Part shown: piece after piece, positions 1 through 8,885 of the stretch | Position numbering within the stretch: the first letter of the stretch is position 1 | How the letters are laid out: every line of letters begins with the position of its first letter | Assembly: GCA_000230935.2 (NCBI GenBank) | Contig: AGIQ01000006.1 | Coordinates: forward strand, 124,001-188,000 | Direction: 5' to 3' | Length of the DNA stretch: 64,000 bases | Origin: Mycolicibacterium rhodesiae JS60 | Lineage (GTDB): Bacteria > Actinomycetota > Actinomycetes > Mycobacteriales > Mycobacteriaceae | Position numbers and translations under genes: made by a program | The notes under the pieces: model-generated | What the model saw: the letters and a program-made list of their open reading frames with translations, nothing else | Told to the model about the DNA's origin: nothing | Database searches by the model: none

Positions 1-1
1 C

Positions 2-3000
2 TACCACGCCTACGTCGACCGATTCGGGCCGCTCAACCGCGGCACCCTCACCGAAGGCAAGGTCGATCCCGACACCGGGGCCCCCAAGCTCAGCTGGAAG
101 GTGCCCCCAATGGGCGGGTTCCGCGGCGACCCAGACGCCGCCCTGGTCATGGCCCTGGAGCGGTTCGACCAGGCCACCGGCGACGCCGCGCCGGCGCCGA
201 TTCTCGAACGGCGGGTCAACCGCCGCCCGGTCGCGATCACCTCGGCCGCCACGGCCGGGGAGGCACTGGCGGTGTCGCTGGGCGAAGGCCGCGGCCTGGA
301 TCTCGCGCGCATCGCCGAACTGCTCGGCCTGCCCACCGGCGAGGCCGCGTTCGACGCCCTCGGCGATCTGGCCTACCGGGACCCGGCGACCGGTCGGCCC
401 TTGACGGCGCAGAACTACCTCTGCGGCAACGTCCGCGACAAGCTGCGCGAGGCGTTGGCGGCCGCCGCCCATGACCCCGCCTTCGAGCGCAATGTCGCGG
501 CCCTGCAGCGGGTGCAGCCGCGCTGGCTGGGCCGCGAGGAGATCCGCATCGAACTCGGGTCACCGTTCGTCACCGCCGATGACGTCGAGGCCTTCTGCAA
601 GGACGTGTTCGGCGCCAGCTGGGTCAACGTCGAACACGTCGCGCCGTTGGCGGCGTGGGAGGTCGGGGGCAACGCGCACGGCATCTCTGCCGACGCGAAG
701 ATCACCTACACCACTCAACGCAAGACCGCCTTCGAACTGTTGCAGGCCGCGCTCAACAGCACCGCGCCCGTGGTCTACGACGAGGTCTACGACCGCGCCA
801 CCCACTCCACGCGGCGCATCCGCAACGCCGACGAGACCGAGGCCGCCCACACCGCGCTTGCCGCTATCGCGCAACGGTTTTCGCTGTGGATCTGGGAGGA
901 CCCGCGCCGCGAGACGCGCATCGTCGAGCGCTACAACGAGACGATGAACGCGCACGTGTTGCGCAGCGACGACGGCTCCTATCTCACGTTCCCGGCCCTG
1001 GCCGACGATGTCCCGCTGTGGTTCTGGCAACGTGATTTCGTCGACCGAGCCCTGTCGGTACCGGCCGCCTTCGCAAGTCACGAAGTCGGTTTGGGCAAGA
1101 CCCGCACGGCAATTGCCTTGTGCATGACGTTGCGACAGTTCGGGATCGCCAATCGCCCCATGTACATCGTTCCCAACCATCTCATTGAGCAAGCCCAGCG
1201 AGAGACGCTCCAAACTGCCTCTACCGCACGGGTTCTCGTCGTCACGCGTGAGGACCTGAACCGCCATGGGCGGCGCCTGTTCGCTGCGCGCTGCGCTACC
1301 GGGGACTGGGACATGGTGATCATGACTCACGAAACGTTCTTCTCGATCCCGGTGTCGGCCGACGTCGAACGCGCCTGGCTCGATGAACAATTGGACGAAC
1401 TGGAGGCCCACAGCCGCGCCCAAGGCGTTGCCGGCAAGCGCATCGCGGCCGCGGTGCGCACGTTGGAGGGACGCATCGAGAAGCTACGCGAGCGCACCAG
1501 CGACGCCGACTCGATCACGTTCGAGCAGTTGGGGATCGACTATCTCGCCGTCGACGAAGCCGACCGCTTCCGCCGGCTGCCCATCGCCACCAGAGCCGAG
1601 GGATTCAGCATGGGAGCCTCCAAGCGGGCCACCGATCTACTGCTGAAGATGTCGATGCTGCGGCGCGCCAACCCGGCCCGCCCCCATGCCGCTTTGTTCA
1701 CGGGAACGCCGTGGACCAACACACTCGCCGAAGCCTATGTGTGGCAGCGTTTTTGCGCACCGGAGCGGCTCACCGAGACGGGCCTGGGACACTTCGACGC
1801 CTGGGCTGCCCAGTTCGTGCGCTACGAGACGTTGGTGGAGGTCGCCCCCGATGGTTCGGGCTTCCGCAGCAAGCGCCGTCCCGTGGTGATTCAGAACCTC
1901 CCCGAACTGCGCACCATGATCGGCGCCTTCATGTCGATGGTCCGCAATTCCATGACGGGGCTGCCCCTTCCGACACCGCGCCGTCACACCGTGGCCGTCG
2001 CGCCGTCGGAGAACACCCGGGCATTCATGACCGAGCTCGTCGCGCGCGCCGATCGGCTGCGCACCCGGCGGGTGCGGCCCGACGAGGACAACATGCTGTT
2101 GGTCTGCGGCGACGGCCGCAAGGTCGCGCTCGACCCCAACCTGGTGGGTTTCTCCGAAACCGCCCCGAAACTGGAAGCGGTCGCCGATCAGGTCGCCGAG
2201 ACCTACCACGCCACGAAGAACGACACCTACCCAAACTCACCCATCCCCGGCGCATTCCAGCTGGTGCTGTGCGATCTGGGCACACCGCACCCCGGCAACG
2301 CGCAGAGCTACGGCCGGATCCGCGATGGCCTGATCGCTCGCGGAGTGCCGGCCGGCAAGGTTCGTTTCGTACACGAAGCCACCACCGCCAAGTCACGTGA
2401 AGCGCTGTTCGCGGCGTGCCGGGACGGCCGGGTGGCGGTGTTGCTCGGATCGACGCCGAAGGTGGGCGTTGGCACCAACATTCAGACCCGGCTACGCGCG
2501 CTGAGCCACGTCGATCCGACGTGGACGGCCCGCGATTGGGAGCAGCGCAACGGTCGCGCCATCCGCACGGGCAATCTCCACGACATCGTCGACATCTACA
2601 GTTTCGTCGTCGAGCAGTCCTTCGACGCGTTCATGTTCGGGCTGGTCGAGCGCAAGAGTCGCGGCTTCGAACAGCTCTACCGCACCGACAGCGATGTTCG
2701 CGAGATCGAGGACCTGGGCGGCGACGGGACACTCAGTTTCTCCGAGCTGAAGGCCGCAGCCGCCGGCAATTCGCTGCTGCTGCGCCAGCACGAGCTGCAG
2801 ACGACCGTTCGCAAGCTGCGCCTCGCTCACCTGACGGCACGACAGAACGTCAACGCCGCCCGTGTGGCGGCCGCCGCCGCCGAGGACCGCGCCGCCGAAC
2901 AACAGCGGCGGGCCGACCGAATCGCCGAGTTGGTGGATTATCGTCCGCAGCTGGCCCAGGTCGACCTTGCGCGCTGCGCCGAGTCCGCGGTCACCGGGCA

Positions 3001-3406
3001 GGGGACCTACCGTAACCGCTGGTCAAGTGGCTCACTGGTGGTGGAGTTCGTCACCGAGCGCGGCGACCTGCAGCTGCAAGCGGGGTTCGGCTACCGCACG
3101 TTGTGGTCGCAGACAGTGCCGGCCAAGGTTCGCCGCCGCGGCGCCGATACCGTCCGCGGGTGGGCCGAAGGGCTGGTGCAGGCCTGGCTCGACGGGGCGC
3201 CGCCCGAACTGGACGCGCTGCGCACCAGGATCGCAGCTGCCCACCGCGAGGCCGCCGACGCGCGCGCCGCCGCCGACGGGGTTGACCTGACCGCTCCTGC
3301 CGAACTGAAGGACGCCGAAGCGGAACTGGCCGAGGTGACCCGCCGCATCCAGGACGAGATTGTCGATACCGCTGGTGGGGCAACCGGATCCAGCGCGGCT
3401 GCATAG
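2..3406 (+). CDS. Large SNF2/DEAD-like helicase, 5' end outside window
   Basis: The frame is open from base 2, so this is the C-terminal 1134 residues of a larger protein. Helicase motifs are clear: a Walker A loop GLGKT (about base 1087), a DEAD-type motif VDEADR (about 1550), a TGTP motif III (about 1700) and a motif VI QRNGRAIR (about 2545). A charged, probably coiled-coil tail follows. The architecture matches the very large plasmid and phage proteins that join a DNA methylase-like N-terminus to an SNF2-type helicase, but the methylase half is not visible here. A role in DNA protection or remodelling during transfer is inference. It ends about 80 bp before the next plus-strand gene, with a copy of the dispersed 13-bp element between them. 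Confidence 0.85.
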   Translation, partial: YHAYVDRFGPLNRGTLTEGKVDPDTGAPKLSWKVPPMGGFRGDPDAALVMALERFDQATGDAAPAPILERRVNRRPVAITSAATAGEALAVSLGEGRGLDLARIAELLGLPTGEAAFDALGDLAYRDPATGRPLTAQNYLCGNVRDKLREALAAAAHDPAFERNVAALQRVQPRWLGREEIRIELGSPFVTADDVEAFCKDVFGASWVNVEHVAPLAAWEVGGNAHGISADAKITYTTQRKTAFELLQAALNSTAPVVYDEVYDRATHSTRRIRNADETEAAHTALAAIAQRFSLWIWEDPRRETRIVERYNETMNAHVLRSDDGSYLTFPALADDVPLWFWQRDFVDRALSVPAAFASHEVGLGKTRTAIALCMTLRQFGIANRPMYIVPNHLIEQAQRETLQTASTARVLVVTREDLNRHGRRLFAARCATGDWDMVIMTHETFFSIPVSADVERAWLDEQLDELEAHSRAQGVAGKRIAAAVRTLEGRIEKLRERTSDADSITFEQLGIDYLAVDEADRFRRLPIATRAEGFSMGASKRATDLLLKMSMLRRANPARPHAALFTGTPWTNTLAEAYVWQRFCAPERLTETGLGHFDAWAAQFVRYETLVEVAPDGSGFRSKRRPVVIQNLPELRTMIGAFMSMVRNSMTGLPLPTPRRHTVAVAPSENTRAFMTELVARADRLRTRRVRPDEDNMLLVCGDGRKVALDPNLVGFSETAPKLEAVADQVAETYHATKNDTYPNSPIPGAFQLVLCDLGTPHPGNAQSYGRIRDGLIARGVPAGKVRFVHEATTAKSREALFAACRDGRVAVLLGSTPKVGVGTNIQTRLRALSHVDPTWTARDWEQRNGRAIRTGNLHDIVDIYSFVVEQSFDAFMFGLVERKSRGFEQLYRTDSDVREIEDLGGDGTLSFSELKAAAAGNSLLLRQHELQTTVRKLRLAHLTARQNVNAARVAAAAAEDRAAEQQRRADRIAELVDYRPQLAQVDLARCAESAVTGQGTYRNRWSSGSLVVEFVTERGDLQLQAGFGYRTLWSQTVPAKVRRRGADTVRGWAEGLVQAWLDGAPPELDALRTRIAAAHREAADARAAADGVDLTAPAELKDAEAELAEVTRRIQDEIVDTAGGATGSSAAA

Positions 3407-3428
3407 CTGCGGCGGCTCCACCAGCGGT

Positions 3429-3443
3429 GATGACACGTCCCCC
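3429..3443 (+). repeat. 13-bp dispersed element, copy 1 (GATGACACGTCCC)
   Basis: Lies between the helicase gene and the gene starting at 3487. It is followed by two extra C and sits about 17 bp upstream of a TAGGCT -10 box, so it overlaps the expected -35 region. Confidence 0.6.
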
Positions 3444-3459
3444 GCGCATCGGTGTTCGT

Positions 3460-3465
3460 TAGGCT
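3460..3465 (+). promoter_or_regulatory. Putative -10 box TAGGCT upstream of the gene at 3487
   Basis: TAGGCT fits the mycobacterial TANNNT -10. A GTG 7 bp downstream (3473) opens a six-codon ORF whose TGA overlaps the GTGGTG start of the next gene. Reading the larger ORF therefore needs either its Shine-Dalgarno (GGTGGAG, about 8 bp before 3487) or translational coupling. Inference from sequence only. Confidence 0.4.
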
Positions 3466-3486
3466 GGCCCAGGTGGAGATGCGACG

Positions 3487-4443
3487 GTGGTGAGACGCAG
3501 TGGCTTGCCCTGGGCGCCGACCAGCATCCCCGAGATGCGCCGGCAGTTTTGCAACGCGCTCGAAGCGACGATCGCCTACCAATCAACGGCGGTCGACGAG
3601 CCGCCGCCGACGTCGACGCCAGGCAAGGCCCGCCACCTGCAGCGCATGACCGCCAAGCTCGCCGAGTCGTTGCAGCAGATGAGTGACGAGGTCGAGGTCC
3701 TGCGCTCTGCGGAGCTGTACTGGGTGTCGCGCGACATGGTCGACGTCGCCGTTCAGGCCTCGGAGTCTCTGCCGGAGTGGACGCCCGCGGCGACGCTACC
3801 TGCCCCAAACGGGGTGATGTGCTGGGGCAAGCCGGCCGACGTCATTCCGTACAACGGGCCCGCCGGCGGCCCGAACCTCGACGTGGCTTGGGACGGTATG
3901 TGGTGGTGGACACGTCCCGACGGTGTTCTGCAGTTGCAGCCGCTGTCACGCTTGGCCCGAAACCCCGAGTTGCTCGAGCCCTACAAGGTGTCCTCCCCGT
4001 TGTGGACGGCCGGGTCGACGTTGGTCCTCAACCCGCTGGTTCCGCGCACCGACGAGCAGGCCCACGCTCCCGAGGCCTCGCAGTTCGTGAGCATCACCGG
4101 CGCCGCCTGGCTGCTGATGGGTCAGCCGGTGGTCGCCGCGACGCGATCCCTCAACGACGACAGGCCTGCGACCGCGGGCCCGGACGGCGGACCACCTGCT
4201 CCGCCGAACCCGTCGCGGGTCACCATCGTCGAGCTTCGCCGACCCATCAGCCCACCCCGCGATCACGACGCCGAATCCGGTGACAGGCACTACCAGCGCC
4301 GCTGGTGGGTTAGCGGCCATTGGCGCCAACAGGTCTGCGGACCCAACAACACTCAGCGCCGCCCCACGTGGATCGCGCCGTACGTCAAGGGCCCCGATGG
4401 CGCGCCGCTGACCGCGGACCGTGTGCACGTCTGGCGGCGCTGA
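3487..4443 (+). CDS. Hypothetical protein with RWWVSGHWRxQ C-terminal domain
   Basis: A 318-residue protein of unknown function, started at GTG 3487 because GGTGGAG lies 8 bp upstream. The N-terminal part is helical with no recognised fold. The last ~50 residues carry RRWWVSGHWRQQ, then a Trp-Ile-x-x-Tyr-Val segment and a basic end. The same arrangement (HRWVVRGHWRRQ, then WITEYV) closes the protein encoded at 54248-55354, so the two genes share a C-terminal domain although the rest differs. The domain is common in actinobacterial plasmid and phage hypotheticals; I know no assigned function. The gene is convergent with the exported propeller gene downstream. Confidence 0.8.
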   Translation: MVRRSGLPWAPTSIPEMRRQFCNALEATIAYQSTAVDEPPPTSTPGKARHLQRMTAKLAESLQQMSDEVEVLRSAELYWVSRDMVDVAVQASESLPEWTPAATLPAPNGVMCWGKPADVIPYNGPAGGPNLDVAWDGMWWWTRPDGVLQLQPLSRLARNPELLEPYKVSSPLWTAGSTLVLNPLVPRTDEQAHAPEASQFVSITGAAWLLMGQPVVAATRSLNDDRPATAGPDGGPPAPPNPSRVTIVELRRPISPPRDHDAESGDRHYQRRWWVSGHWRQQVCGPNNTQRRPTWIAPYVKGPDGAPLTADRVHVWRR

Positions 4444-4611
4444 ACATGACCGAACCCCTAGATCCCGATTGTAGGTTCTCACGACTCGCTGCAGAATCTC
4501 ACAACTGACTGCAGATGAACTGCAGATCTGCAGATCATGTGAGACACACCGAGTCACACTGACCCGTTCTCGCCCCAAGCTCTACAACAGCGCGGGTGAG
4601 GCTGGCGAGGG
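4444..4611. repeat. Convergent gap with a CTGCAG palindrome cluster
   Basis: The gap between two convergent genes holds four CTGCAG hexamers within about 40 bp, including a perfect 14-bp palindrome CTGCAGATCTGCAG at 4520-4533. It also has a TTGTAGGTTC element (4469-4478) and a GTGAGACACAC element (about 4540); these recur together elsewhere in the window. No gene is seen. Function unknown; a terminator or protein-binding site is possible. Confidence 0.45.
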
Positions 4612-6723
4612 TCACAAGCGGACGACCGACACGGTGTCGTCGAAGAGGTTGGCGACGTAGACGGCGGTGCCGTCGGGACTGACCGCCGCCCCGCGCGGTC
4701 CACCGCCGACGGTGATGGTGGCGGTGACGGTGTTGGTGGCGGTGTCGATCACCGACATCGTGGAGTCGTCGAAGTTGGTGACGTAGACGCGGGTGCCGTC
4801 GGGGCTGACCGCCACGTAGGCCGGGCCGTCGCCGACGGCGATGGTGGCGGTGACGGTGTTGGTAGCGGTGTCGAACACCGACAGCGTGTTGTTGTCGAAG
4901 TTGGTGAAGTAAACGCGGCCGCCGTCGGGGCTGACCACCACCCCGCCCTCGGCGTCGTCGACGGCAATGGTGGTGACGGTGTTGGTGGCGGTTTCGATCA
5001 CCGACAGTGTGTCGCTGCCCGCGTTGGCGACGTAGACGCGGGTGCCGTCGGGGCTGACCGCCACACTGAGCGGGGCGTCGCCGACGGCGATGGTGGCGGT
5101 GACCGCGTTGGTGGCGGTGTCGATCACCGACACCGTGTCGCCGCCCTGGTTGGTGACGTAGACGCGGGTGCCGTCGGGGCTGACCGCGACCCCGTTCGGT
5201 TGGTCGCCGACGGTGATGGTGGTGGTGACGGTGTTGGTGGCGGTGTCGATCACCGACACGGTGTTGCTGCCGGGGTCGGTGGCGTAGACGCGGGTGCCGT
5301 CGGGGCTGACCGCCACGAAATTTGGGTCGTCGCCGCCGTCGCCGACGGTGATGGTGCTGGTGACGGTGTTGGTGGCGGTGTCGATCACCGACACGGTGCC
5401 GTCCACCAGGTTGAGGTTGGTGACGTAGACGCGGGTGCCGTCTGGGCTGATCGCCACCCCGTTCGGAGCGTCGCCGACGTCGATGGTGGCGGTAACGGTG
5501 TTGATCGGTGCGACGGTGACCGCGACGGTGGCTGTAGTGGTGTGCCCACCGCCAAGGTGCAGCAGATGGAAGTAGGTGTCGTCGCTGACGGTGACATCGA
5601 ACGTGTCGACACCGCCGGTTTGCGCGAAGTCCGGCTCCGGGGTGTAGGTGAAGGTGCCGTCGGGGTTCACCGCGACGGTGCCGTTCTGCGGGGCGTCGGT
5701 GACGCTGTAGATCAGCGCATCGCCGTCGGCGTCGACGGCATTGAGGTCACCGGTCACCACCCCGCCGACGGTCTGAACGTTCTCGGCGGGGTCGTAGTTG
5801 GTGGTCGGGGTGTGGTTGAACAGCAGATGCAACACAGCACGCAGCAGGTCGGGCCCGGTCTGGCTGGTCTGCGCAGCGGCAAGGCTGATCGTCGGTGACT
5901 GCTGCGACACCGCCTGCTGCAGCTCGCGCCGCACAAAGGCCGACGCCAGCACCAACGCCGGCGACGGCGACACCGGGGTGCCGGTGCCGGTCGCCGACGG
6001 GCCCAACCCGACCCAGCCCAGCAATCCCGACACGACACCCGACACCACGCCGACCGGGCTCATCGGGGCGGGCGGCGCGGCGGGTAGCGGCTGTGCGGTG
6101 ACCTCGGCGGCCGGCACGTCGGTGGCGTTGGCAGCCGAGGTCACCGTCACCGTGGTGGCGGGTCGATGGGCAGCGCCCGCACCGCCGGCAGCGCGTACCG
6201 CGGAGTCTGAGTCGTCGGCCTCGTTTTCCGCGGTGGGCGCTTCCGGTGTCACGGTCGCCGCGAGATGCGTTGGTGGCGCCGCATCGGGCCCGTCGTTATC
6301 CGACGACTTCGTGCTGGCGGCGGGCTCAGTGGCCGGTGGCGGGTCCTCCGAGACCGGCGCGTCGGCGTCGACGCCGGCGTCCGCGGGTTCCTCGCCCGTC
6401 GGTTCCGCGGGTTCCTCGCCCGTCGGTTCCGCGGGTTCCGGCGCTGGCGGGGTGTCCCCATCGGTCGATGCCGCGGACTCCTCGTCCGAACCCACGGACC
6501 CCGAGGCGTCTTCGTCATCCGAAGTGTCTACTGAGGCTGCGGGTTTCGAGTCGTCCGTCGCCGTGGACTCCGCGCCAGCCGAGCCGTCTGATGACGAGGA
6601 TTCAGATGCTGACGACTCCGTCGGCTCGGCGACCGCGACCCACGGCGTAGTGGCCACCGCTGTCCCGATGCCCAGCGCGACCGCCAGCGCACCGACGCGG
6701 CCGATATGTTTCGCGTGACCCAT
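4612..6723 (-). CDS. Exported seven-bladed YVTN beta-propeller protein
   Basis: A 703-residue secreted protein. I chose ATG 6723 over the upstream 6777 start because GGAGGTG lies just before it and the product then begins with a basic stretch, a hydrophobic core and an Ala-x-Ala-like cleavage region. A long acidic, Pro/Ser/Glu-rich linker follows, with a 24-bp tandem repeat encoding EEPAEPTG. Next is a cadherin/VCBS-like module (DADGDALIYSV, PDGTFTYTP). Seven ~42-residue repeats of the type VAVSPDGTRVYVTN then end the protein, enough for one complete seven-bladed propeller. Such proteins act outside the membrane, often as binding scaffolds; the ligand is unknown. Confidence 0.85.
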   Translation of the reverse strand: MGHAKHIGRVGALAVALGIGTAVATTPWVAVAEPTESSASESSSSDGSAGAESTATDDSKPAASVDTSDDEDASGSVGSDEESAASTDGDTPPAPEPAEPTGEEPAEPTGEEPADAGVDADAPVSEDPPPATEPAASTKSSDNDGPDAAPPTHLAATVTPEAPTAENEADDSDSAVRAAGGAGAAHRPATTVTVTSAANATDVPAAEVTAQPLPAAPPAPMSPVGVVSGVVSGLLGWVGLGPSATGTGTPVSPSPALVLASAFVRRELQQAVSQQSPTISLAAAQTSQTGPDLLRAVLHLLFNHTPTTNYDPAENVQTVGGVVTGDLNAVDADGDALIYSVTDAPQNGTVAVNPDGTFTYTPEPDFAQTGGVDTFDVTVSDDTYFHLLHLGGGHTTTATVAVTVAPINTVTATIDVGDAPNGVAISPDGTRVYVTNLNLVDGTVSVIDTATNTVTSTITVGDGGDDPNFVAVSPDGTRVYATDPGSNTVSVIDTATNTVTTTITVGDQPNGVAVSPDGTRVYVTNQGGDTVSVIDTATNAVTATIAVGDAPLSVAVSPDGTRVYVANAGSDTLSVIETATNTVTTIAVDDAEGGVVVSPDGGRVYFTNFDNNTLSVFDTATNTVTATIAVGDGPAYVAVSPDGTRVYVTNFDDSTMSVIDTATNTVTATITVGGGPRGAAVSPDGTAVYVANLFDDTVSVVRL

Positions 6724-6761
6724 CGTGCACCTCCGAGATATGCGTTCGTCTGCTGTACAGG

Positions 6762-7106
6762 TCAAACACAAACCCAAGCCGTTTCAACGCTGAATCTGTA
6801 GCAAGCGCCCACGCCTTGGCCCGACAAGGTGAACCGGTCCTGATACTGTCTGCGTTCACTGCCGCTGCCAACCCACTGCGTGCAGGTACGGCCCGGCCCA
6901 CCCTGAACCATTGCTCGCGCCCATGTCCCTCCCCCGCTTACGCATTCCTTTTGTCTGTCCCCGATTGGCATGGCGTCGGCTTCTGGGGCGGCGAACAGTA
7001 TCGCGCCGGCGGTCAGGGCGACGGCGGCGGCGGCAACGGCTCGTATCGACGTCTTCGCGGTCTGTGCGTTCGGGCCATGTTGGGTGGCCGCGGTTGTTGC
7101 CGTCAT
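6762..7106 (-). CDS. Small secreted protein, paralogue A
   Basis: A 114-residue exported protein with a signal peptide (hydrophobic AVALTAGAILFAAP, then an ADA cleavage site), four cysteines in the mature part and a C-terminal CYRFSVETAWVC motif. The gene at 8395-8727 is its paralogue, with the same leader and C-terminal motif but a diverged middle. Start 7106 is preferred over 7112 because the GAGGAG Shine-Dalgarno spacing then matches that of the paralogue. The two genes point away from each other, and their upstream regions form a long inverted repeat. Function unknown. Confidence 0.75.
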   Translation of the reverse strand: MTATTAATQHGPNAQTAKTSIRAVAAAAVALTAGAILFAAPEADAMPIGDRQKECVSGGGTWARAMVQGGPGRTCTQWVGSGSERRQYQDRFTLSGQGVGACYRFSVETAWVCV

Positions 7107-7205
7107 GGTCATCTCCTCACTCGAGTTGTGTTGTGAGGTGATCGTCCATTCGCCCGGGGCAGCGATCTAGTAACGGATCTGTACTGGTTCTGATTCTGTA
7201 CTAGT
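7107..7205 (-). promoter_or_regulatory. Upstream region of paralogue A, left arm of inverted repeat
   Basis: The bases next to 7205 are the reverse complement of the segment starting at 8296, with about 43 of 45 bases identical in the outer part and weaker identity up to the ribosome-binding site. Each arm contains CTAGTAC and GTTACTAG or GTAACTAG boxes about 22 bp apart, a plausible operator for the HxlR regulator encoded between the arms. Confidence 0.55.
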
Positions 7206-7213
7206 GGTCCGTC

Positions 7214-7402
7214 TCAGTTTTGGCTAACTACTTGTTGGAGTTTGGTGCGTGCGCGCTGGACTTTGGCGAGGATGGATTCGGCGGTGGCTGTCCACACATA
7301 GGGTTTGGGATCTGCGTTGTGGGCGTTGAGGTATTTCTCGATGCTGGCGATCAGATCCGGCACGCTGCCGAAGATCCCGCGACGGAGGTTCTTGTCGGTC
7401 AA
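7214..7402 (-). pseudogene. IS630-family transposase remnant, C-terminal part
   Basis: About 62 residues resemble the C-terminus of IS630-type transposases: LTDKNLRRGIFGSVPDLI, then KYLNAHNADPKPYVWTATAE. The open frame continues upstream to 7585 but the similarity stops at about residue 62 of that frame, so the rest of the gene is lost. The DDE catalytic residues are missing. The element end (GGTCCGTCTCAG at about 7206) abuts the inverted-repeat arm, which suggests the insertion took part in building this patchwork. Confidence 0.7.
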
Positions 7403-7494
7403 TACCCGATTACGGGTATCCCTACGACATCGACGAACCCTACTGCCGTTGGACCGGTACCGGCGAAAGCGACGGGGTCTATGTCTGTGAGTGA
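7402..7494 (+). pseudogene. 3' fragment of a small (probably secreted) protein gene
   Basis: A plus-strand frame reads PDYGYPYDIDEPYC, a Trp-Thr-Gly-rich stretch and DGVYVCE before its stop. The composition is protein-like and the end recalls the AWVC end of the neighbouring secreted proteins. It begins exactly where the IS630 transposase similarity stops, so it looks like the tail of a gene cut by the insertion or deletion. A 7-bp stem (ATACCCG/CGGGTAT) lies at 7402-7419. No start codon or signal peptide remains. Confidence 0.4.
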
Positions 7495-7559
7495 CCGTTG
7501 GCAGGGGCGCTGCCGCTCTCAGCCTTGCTCGGATACCTATTCCAATCGGTGAAGATCGA

Positions 7560-8237
7560 TCATGCGGGTCGCGGGACTGCTGCAAGGGTGGATTGCCCTA
7601 CCCAGGTGGGGACCGCGCGGCGCACCTGGGCCGGGCCGTCGATGGTGACCGCGGCGTCCAGCAGTGACCGCGACCAGGACCGGTCGCCGCGCCAGATTTG
7701 GGTCAGCGTGCGCAGGCTGGTCGACACGGTGGCGGCGACCTCGTATCCGGGGTCGAAATCGCACAGATCGACGTGTCCGTCTGCGACGATCAGCCACCAC
7801 GAGGCGGCCTTCGGGTCCACGCCCGACAGGTGGAAAGCCACCACGGTGCGGCCCGGTGGCCACTGCTCGACCGGCAGGGTACGGCGGATGTCCCACATCA
7901 GCAGGTGCGGGTCGAGGTCCTTGTCGCCAAGGTCGCCGATCCAGCGCACCCCCCACGAACCGACCGACTGCACCACCTCGGCCAGTTCGCGCCCGCACGG
8001 CGTCAGCGTGTAGGACGCGCGCCCGTCGACCTCGCTGCGCTGCACCACCCCCGCGCGGGCCAGGCTCTGCAGCCGCTTGGACAGCAACGCCGGCGACATC
8101 CTCGGCACGCCACGGCGCAGGTCGTTGAAACGTGTACTGCCGGAAACCAATTCGCGGATCACCAGCATCGTCCACCGCTCGTCGAGCAGCTCCATGGCCT
8201 TGGCCACCGGACAAAACTGACCATATCCCGACATCAC
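7560..8237 (-). CDS. HxlR-family winged-helix transcriptional regulator
   Basis: A 225-residue protein whose first ~100 residues match the HxlR/DUF24 family: CPVAKAMELLDERWTMLVIR, then RFNDLRRGVPRMSPALLSKRL, a helix-turn-helix and its wing. The N-terminal cysteine is typical of family members that sense thiol-reactive signals. The extra ~120 residues are a C-terminal domain without a recognised name. GAGGAGGG precedes a GTG-ATG start pair. The gene lies between two inverted copies of a promoter region serving the paralogous secreted proteins, so those are likely targets; this is inference. Confidence 0.85.
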   Translation of the reverse strand: MMSGYGQFCPVAKAMELLDERWTMLVIRELVSGSTRFNDLRRGVPRMSPALLSKRLQSLARAGVVQRSEVDGRASYTLTPCGRELAEVVQSVGSWGVRWIGDLGDKDLDPHLLMWDIRRTLPVEQWPPGRTVVAFHLSGVDPKAASWWLIVADGHVDLCDFDPGYEVAATVSTSLRTLTQIWRGDRSWSRSLLDAAVTIDGPAQVRRAVPTWVGQSTLAAVPRPA

Positions 8238-8295
8238 ATGCCCTCCTCGCGCCGAGCAGCAAACAAACTAAGTACACCGCAGCACGTCTTCGTTG

Positions 8296-8394
8296 ACTAG
8301 TACAGAATCAGAACCAGTTCAGATCCGTAACTAGATCGCCGTCGCCGGCGAGCAGACGATCACCTCACAGCAAACGTCGCGTGAGGAGATCAAC
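8296..8394 (+). promoter_or_regulatory. Upstream region of paralogue B, right arm of inverted repeat
   Basis: Mirror copy of 7107-7205. It carries the GAACCAGTTC dyad and CTAGT/ACTAG half-sites, then GAGGAG before the ATG at 8395. It is also the upstream region of the divergent HxlR gene (start 8237), so autoregulation is plausible. Confidence 0.55.
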
Positions 8395-8727
8395 ATGACA
8401 GCAACAATTGCGGCCACCCAACGAGCCGCGATCACACCCACCGTGAAGACCTTTATGGGATCCATCGCCGCCGCCGTAGCCCTGGCCACCGGCACACTCC
8501 TGTTCGCCGCCCCGGCGGCCGATGCCAGGCCAACCAAGGAGGTCGAGGAGATGATGTCCGACTGCAGATACGCGAAAGGGAAATTCGTGAGAGTTACCGC
8601 AAGGGATTACAGCTGCACGTTACCGTTTGTGAACGGCCGCCAGGACCAGTGGAATATGGACAATCTTGGCAACACGAGGTCGATTTGCTACAGGTTCAGC
8701 GTGGAAACAGCTTGGGTTTGTCAATGA
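8395..8727 (+). CDS. Small secreted protein, paralogue B
   Basis: A 110-residue exported protein with a signal peptide ending near AADA, a short acidic mature start, three to four cysteines and the same CYRFSVETAWVC end as paralogue A at 6762-7106. The Shine-Dalgarno GAGGAG is 8 bp before the ATG. The middle of the mature protein differs from paralogue A while leader and tail are conserved, which suggests duplication followed by divergence of an exposed segment. Function unknown. Confidence 0.75.
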   Translation: MTATIAATQRAAITPTVKTFMGSIAAAVALATGTLLFAAPAADARPTKEVEEMMSDCRYAKGKFVRVTARDYSCTLPFVNGRQDQWNMDNLGNTRSICYRFSVETAWVCQ

Positions 8728-8885
8728 CCCGTACGGCGTCCAAACCGAGGTGGCCAGAACATGGTACCCGGACAGCGCGGTAGCGCTGTGAACAGCTCGC
8801 CTCGTTCGCACTGGGGGCCGTCTAGGCCTCCCTGCGGCGAGTTGGCTATCGCCTCACTGGCGTTCAACTTCGGAAGGAATCAAAT

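Noticed and set aside
3040..3810. Minus-strand frames near the helicase end
   Set aside because: Arg/Ala/Pro-rich shadows of the helicase and of the gene at 3487.
5200..6718. Plus-strand frames opposite the YVTN gene
   Set aside because: Antisense of a strongly repetitive coding region; composition reflects the repeats.
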